Of a stretch of 64,000 nucleotides of DNA, positions 57,934 through 64,000 are shown in pieces. The stretch spans positions 1,984,001-2,048,000 of the forward strand of contig NC_013530.1 of the NCBI RefSeq assembly GCF_000024965.1, read 5' to 3'. The position numbers and the translations under genes were made by a program. A model generated the notes under the pieces. It had not been told where the DNA came from. It saw only the letters and a program-made list of their open reading frames with translations, and made no database searches. The DNA comes from Xylanimonas cellulosilytica DSM 15894. GTDB lineage: Bacteria > Actinomycetota > Actinomycetes > Actinomycetales > Cellulomonadaceae. Positions within the stretch are counted from its first letter, which is position 1. Each line of letters opens with the position of its first letter.

Positions 57934-59028
57934 GTGACGTGGGAGCCGCGAACGGTGGGGGTCGAGGAAGAGCTGCTGCTGCTCGGGCACGACGGCAGCC
58001 CTGCGCCCCGCGCGCAGGAGGTGCTCGAGGGCGCCGACGCCGGCGACGGCCCGCTCGAGAACGAGTTCATGGAGGAACAGCTCGAGACGGCGACGGAGCC
58101 GGCGCGCTCGCTCACCGAGCTCGCCGACGCGCTGCGCACCGGCCGCGCGGGCGCCCGTGAGGCCGCCGCTCGCCAGGATGCCCTCGTCGCCGCGCTGGCC
58201 ACCTCCCCCGTCGCGTTCACCGGCACCACCGTGTCCCGTCTGCGCTACCTGCGCGCCCGGTCGGCGTTCGGCATCACCGCCTGGGAGCAGCTCACCAACG
58301 GGTGCCACGTCCACGTCGCCGTCGCCGACGACGCCGAGGGCGTCGCGGTGCTCGACCGCATCGGGCCCTGGCTGGCCCCGCTGCTCGCCCTGTCCGCCAA
58401 CTCGCCGTTCTGGCAGGGCGGCGCCACCGGGTACGAGAGCTTCCGCTCGCAGGTGTGGGCCCGCTGGCCCACCGCCGGGCCCACCCGCGTGTTCGGTTCG
58501 CCGGAGGCCTACCACGAGGCGGTGGCCGCGCTCGTGGCCACCGGGACCGTGCTCGACGAGGCAATGGTGTACTTCGACGCCCGCCTCTCGGCCCGGTACC
58601 CCACCGTCGAGCTGCGGGTCGCAGACGTGTGCCTCGACGTCGACTCCGCGGTGCTGCTCGGCGCCCTCGCCCGCGGGCTGGTCGAGACGGCCGCCCGGGC
58701 CGCCGAGGCGGGCGAGCCGCCGCCCGACGCGCCACCCGAGCTGTTGCGCACCGCGCACTGGCGGGCCGGGCACTCCGGCCTCGACGGCGACCTGCTCGAC
58801 CCCGCCACGTGGCGCCCCGCGCCCGCCCACGACGTCGTCGGCGCGCTCGTCACGCACGTGAAAGACGCGCTGGCCGACGCCGGCGACCTCGACGTCGTCA
58901 CCGAGCTCCTCGGCGCCCTGTGGTCGCGCGGCAACGGCGCGGTACGCCAGCGGACCTGGGCAGCAGCGGCGGACGGCGACCTCCACGCGGTATCTCTCCA
59001 AGCGGCGGACGCCCTGCTCGCCCCGTGA
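57934..59028 (+). CDS. YbdK/GCS2-family carboxylate-amine ligase (glutamate--cysteine ligase type 2)
   Basis: The 364-residue protein has TVGVEEELLLLGHDGSPAPR at the start, ENEFMEEQLETATEPARSLT, the middle SAFGITAWEQLTNGCHVHVA and LALSANSPFWQGG, and RVADVCLDVD. The family performs ATP-dependent gamma-glutamyl ligation (weak glutamate-cysteine ligase activity in studied members); the natural substrate is unclear. The GTG at 57934 has GATGCT 12 bases before it, and gives family length (about 370), so the longer frame is rejected. Confidence 0.88.
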   Translation: MTWEPRTVGVEEELLLLGHDGSPAPRAQEVLEGADAGDGPLENEFMEEQLETATEPARSLTELADALRTGRAGAREAAARQDALVAALATSPVAFTGTTVSRLRYLRARSAFGITAWEQLTNGCHVHVAVADDAEGVAVLDRIGPWLAPLLALSANSPFWQGGATGYESFRSQVWARWPTAGPTRVFGSPEAYHEAVAALVATGTVLDEAMVYFDARLSARYPTVELRVADVCLDVDSAVLLGALARGLVETAARAAEAGEPPPDAPPELLRTAHWRAGHSGLDGDLLDPATWRPAPAHDVVGALVTHVKDALADAGDLDVVTELLGALWSRGNGAVRQRTWAAAADGDLHAVSLQAADALLAP

Positions 59029-59060
59029 GCGGCGGTAGCCACCGGCAGCCACCGGCAGGT

Positions 59061-59122
59061 GTTCGGCAGTCTGGTGCTGGTTCGGCAGTCTGAAATGCCG
59101 AACCGGTCACGGCGTGCCGAAC
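59061..59122. repeat. Four-element GTTCGGCA repeat block, left of the AbiEi-like gene
   Basis: GTTCGGCA occurs forward at 59061 and 59080 and reversed (TGCCGAAC) at 59096 and 59115. Intervals are 19, 16 and 19 bases. The inner pair makes a 9-bp hairpin. An almost identical block lies on the other side of the gene at 60189-60250 with exactly the same intervals. Confidence 0.85.
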
Positions 59123-59217
59123 CCGTCGAGCCGCCCTCGCCCACCCCGTTGCGCGGTGCGGGCGGTTGTCCACAGGGTGGCCGACGTCGTCGGGCGCGAT
59201 CCGGGACGATGCGGCAC

Positions 59218-63871
<4,654 letters not shown>

Positions 63872-63872
63872 G

Positions 63873-63980
63873 AGTTTCGACGGGCTCGACACCGGTGGCC
63901 GTGGTTTCGACAGGCTCAACCACCGGGGCGGGGTGGTTTCGACAGGCTCAACCACCGGTGGTTGAGCCTGTCGAAACCAC
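63873..63980. repeat. GGTTTCGACAGGCTCAACC repeats with a 48-bp perfect palindrome
   Basis: After guaB1 there is a degenerate copy (from 63876), a forward copy (from 63903) and two copies head to head at 63933-63980. The last two form a 48-base perfect palindrome with 24-base arms and no spacer, centred on CC|GG. This is the third cluster of the family in the window. Confidence 0.9.
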
Positions 63981-64000
63981 GACCAGCCGCGTGGTGGGGC
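63981..64000. other. Window end
   Basis: Twenty bases after the repeat cluster with no feature recognised. Confidence 0.3.

Noticed and set aside
63933..63980. 48-bp palindrome as a replication or dif-like site
   Set aside because: It is two head-to-head copies of a dispersed repeat, and no origin boxes or XerCD-type core were seen.

Overview
The window is high-GC DNA with the gene content of an actinobacterium. A facultatively anaerobic member of the Micrococcales (Cellulomonadaceae or Promicromonosporaceae type) fits best. The grounds are strong G/C bias at third codon positions, frequent GTG and TTG starts, DUF3000 and GuaB1-type genes, pyruvate formate-lyase with its activase, a formate/nitrite channel, and a candidate D-aspartate cross-bridge operon. 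The taxon is an inference; no rRNA gene is present.

Layout. 0-2.2 kb: a Crp/Fnr regulator divergent from a CPA2 cation/proton antiporter. 2.2-8.8 kb: metE, then a six-gene Mrp-type antiporter operon (order D-E-F-G-B-C) with a single NuoL/M/N-like subunit. 9-14.4 kb: a complete peptide ABC importer (oppABCDF-like). 14.7-18.1 kb: two ATPase/permease ABC-2 pairs. 18.3-23.6 kb: acyl-CoA synthetase, a YgjV-like membrane protein, a CBS-domain HlyC/CorC-type protein and ZnuA with Zur-like sites. 23.7-26.1 kb: YqeY, a divergent carbamoyltransferase and an FNT channel. 26.3-29.6 kb: small secreted or membrane proteins, an ArsR/AHSA1 pair with twin operators, and remnants of a CoA-disulfide-reductase-like gene and an arsC-like gene. 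29.6-33.9 kb: a small accessory segment bounded by an intact tRNA-Val(CAC) and a mutated copy of its 3' half, suggesting an old integration. 33.9-36.6 kb: pabB, a DHFR-like reductase and pabC. 36.7-37.4 kb: five tRNA genes (Gly, Cys, Val, Gly, Val). 37.5-43.8 kb: DUF2277, small proteins, a TreZ-like protein, a PPK2-type kinase, ZapE and a RibD-like reductase. 43.8-48.6 kb: gnd, two ATP-grasp ligases and an aspartate racemase, all overlapping. 48.8-54.2 kb: DUF3000, RNase D and a beta-oxidation pair. 54.4-57.7 kb: pflA and pflB. 57.9-63.9 kb: a YbdK/GCS2 ligase, an AbiEi-like gene bracketed by matching repeat blocks, dxs and guaB1.

How the genes may work together. PFL, its activase and the FNT channel would make and export formate under anoxia, and the Crp/Fnr protein is one candidate regulator. 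FadD, thiolase and the FadB-like protein cover fatty-acid oxidation. PabB and PabC make p-aminobenzoate for folate, and MetE uses methylated folate to make methionine. The most interesting unit is the gnd/ATP-grasp/ATP-grasp/racemase operon. Ligase plus aspartate racemase matches the known D-aspartate ligase systems that build peptidoglycan interpeptide bridges, and here there are two paralogous ligases, as a two-residue bridge might need.

Many genes have a TAnnnT-type -10 hexamer 12-14 bases before the start codon, implying leaderless mRNAs; this was used to pick several starts. Intergenic space is rich in strong inverted repeats and in a GGTTTCGACAGGCTCAACC repeat family. All functional calls come from reading motifs in the sequence, without database searches.
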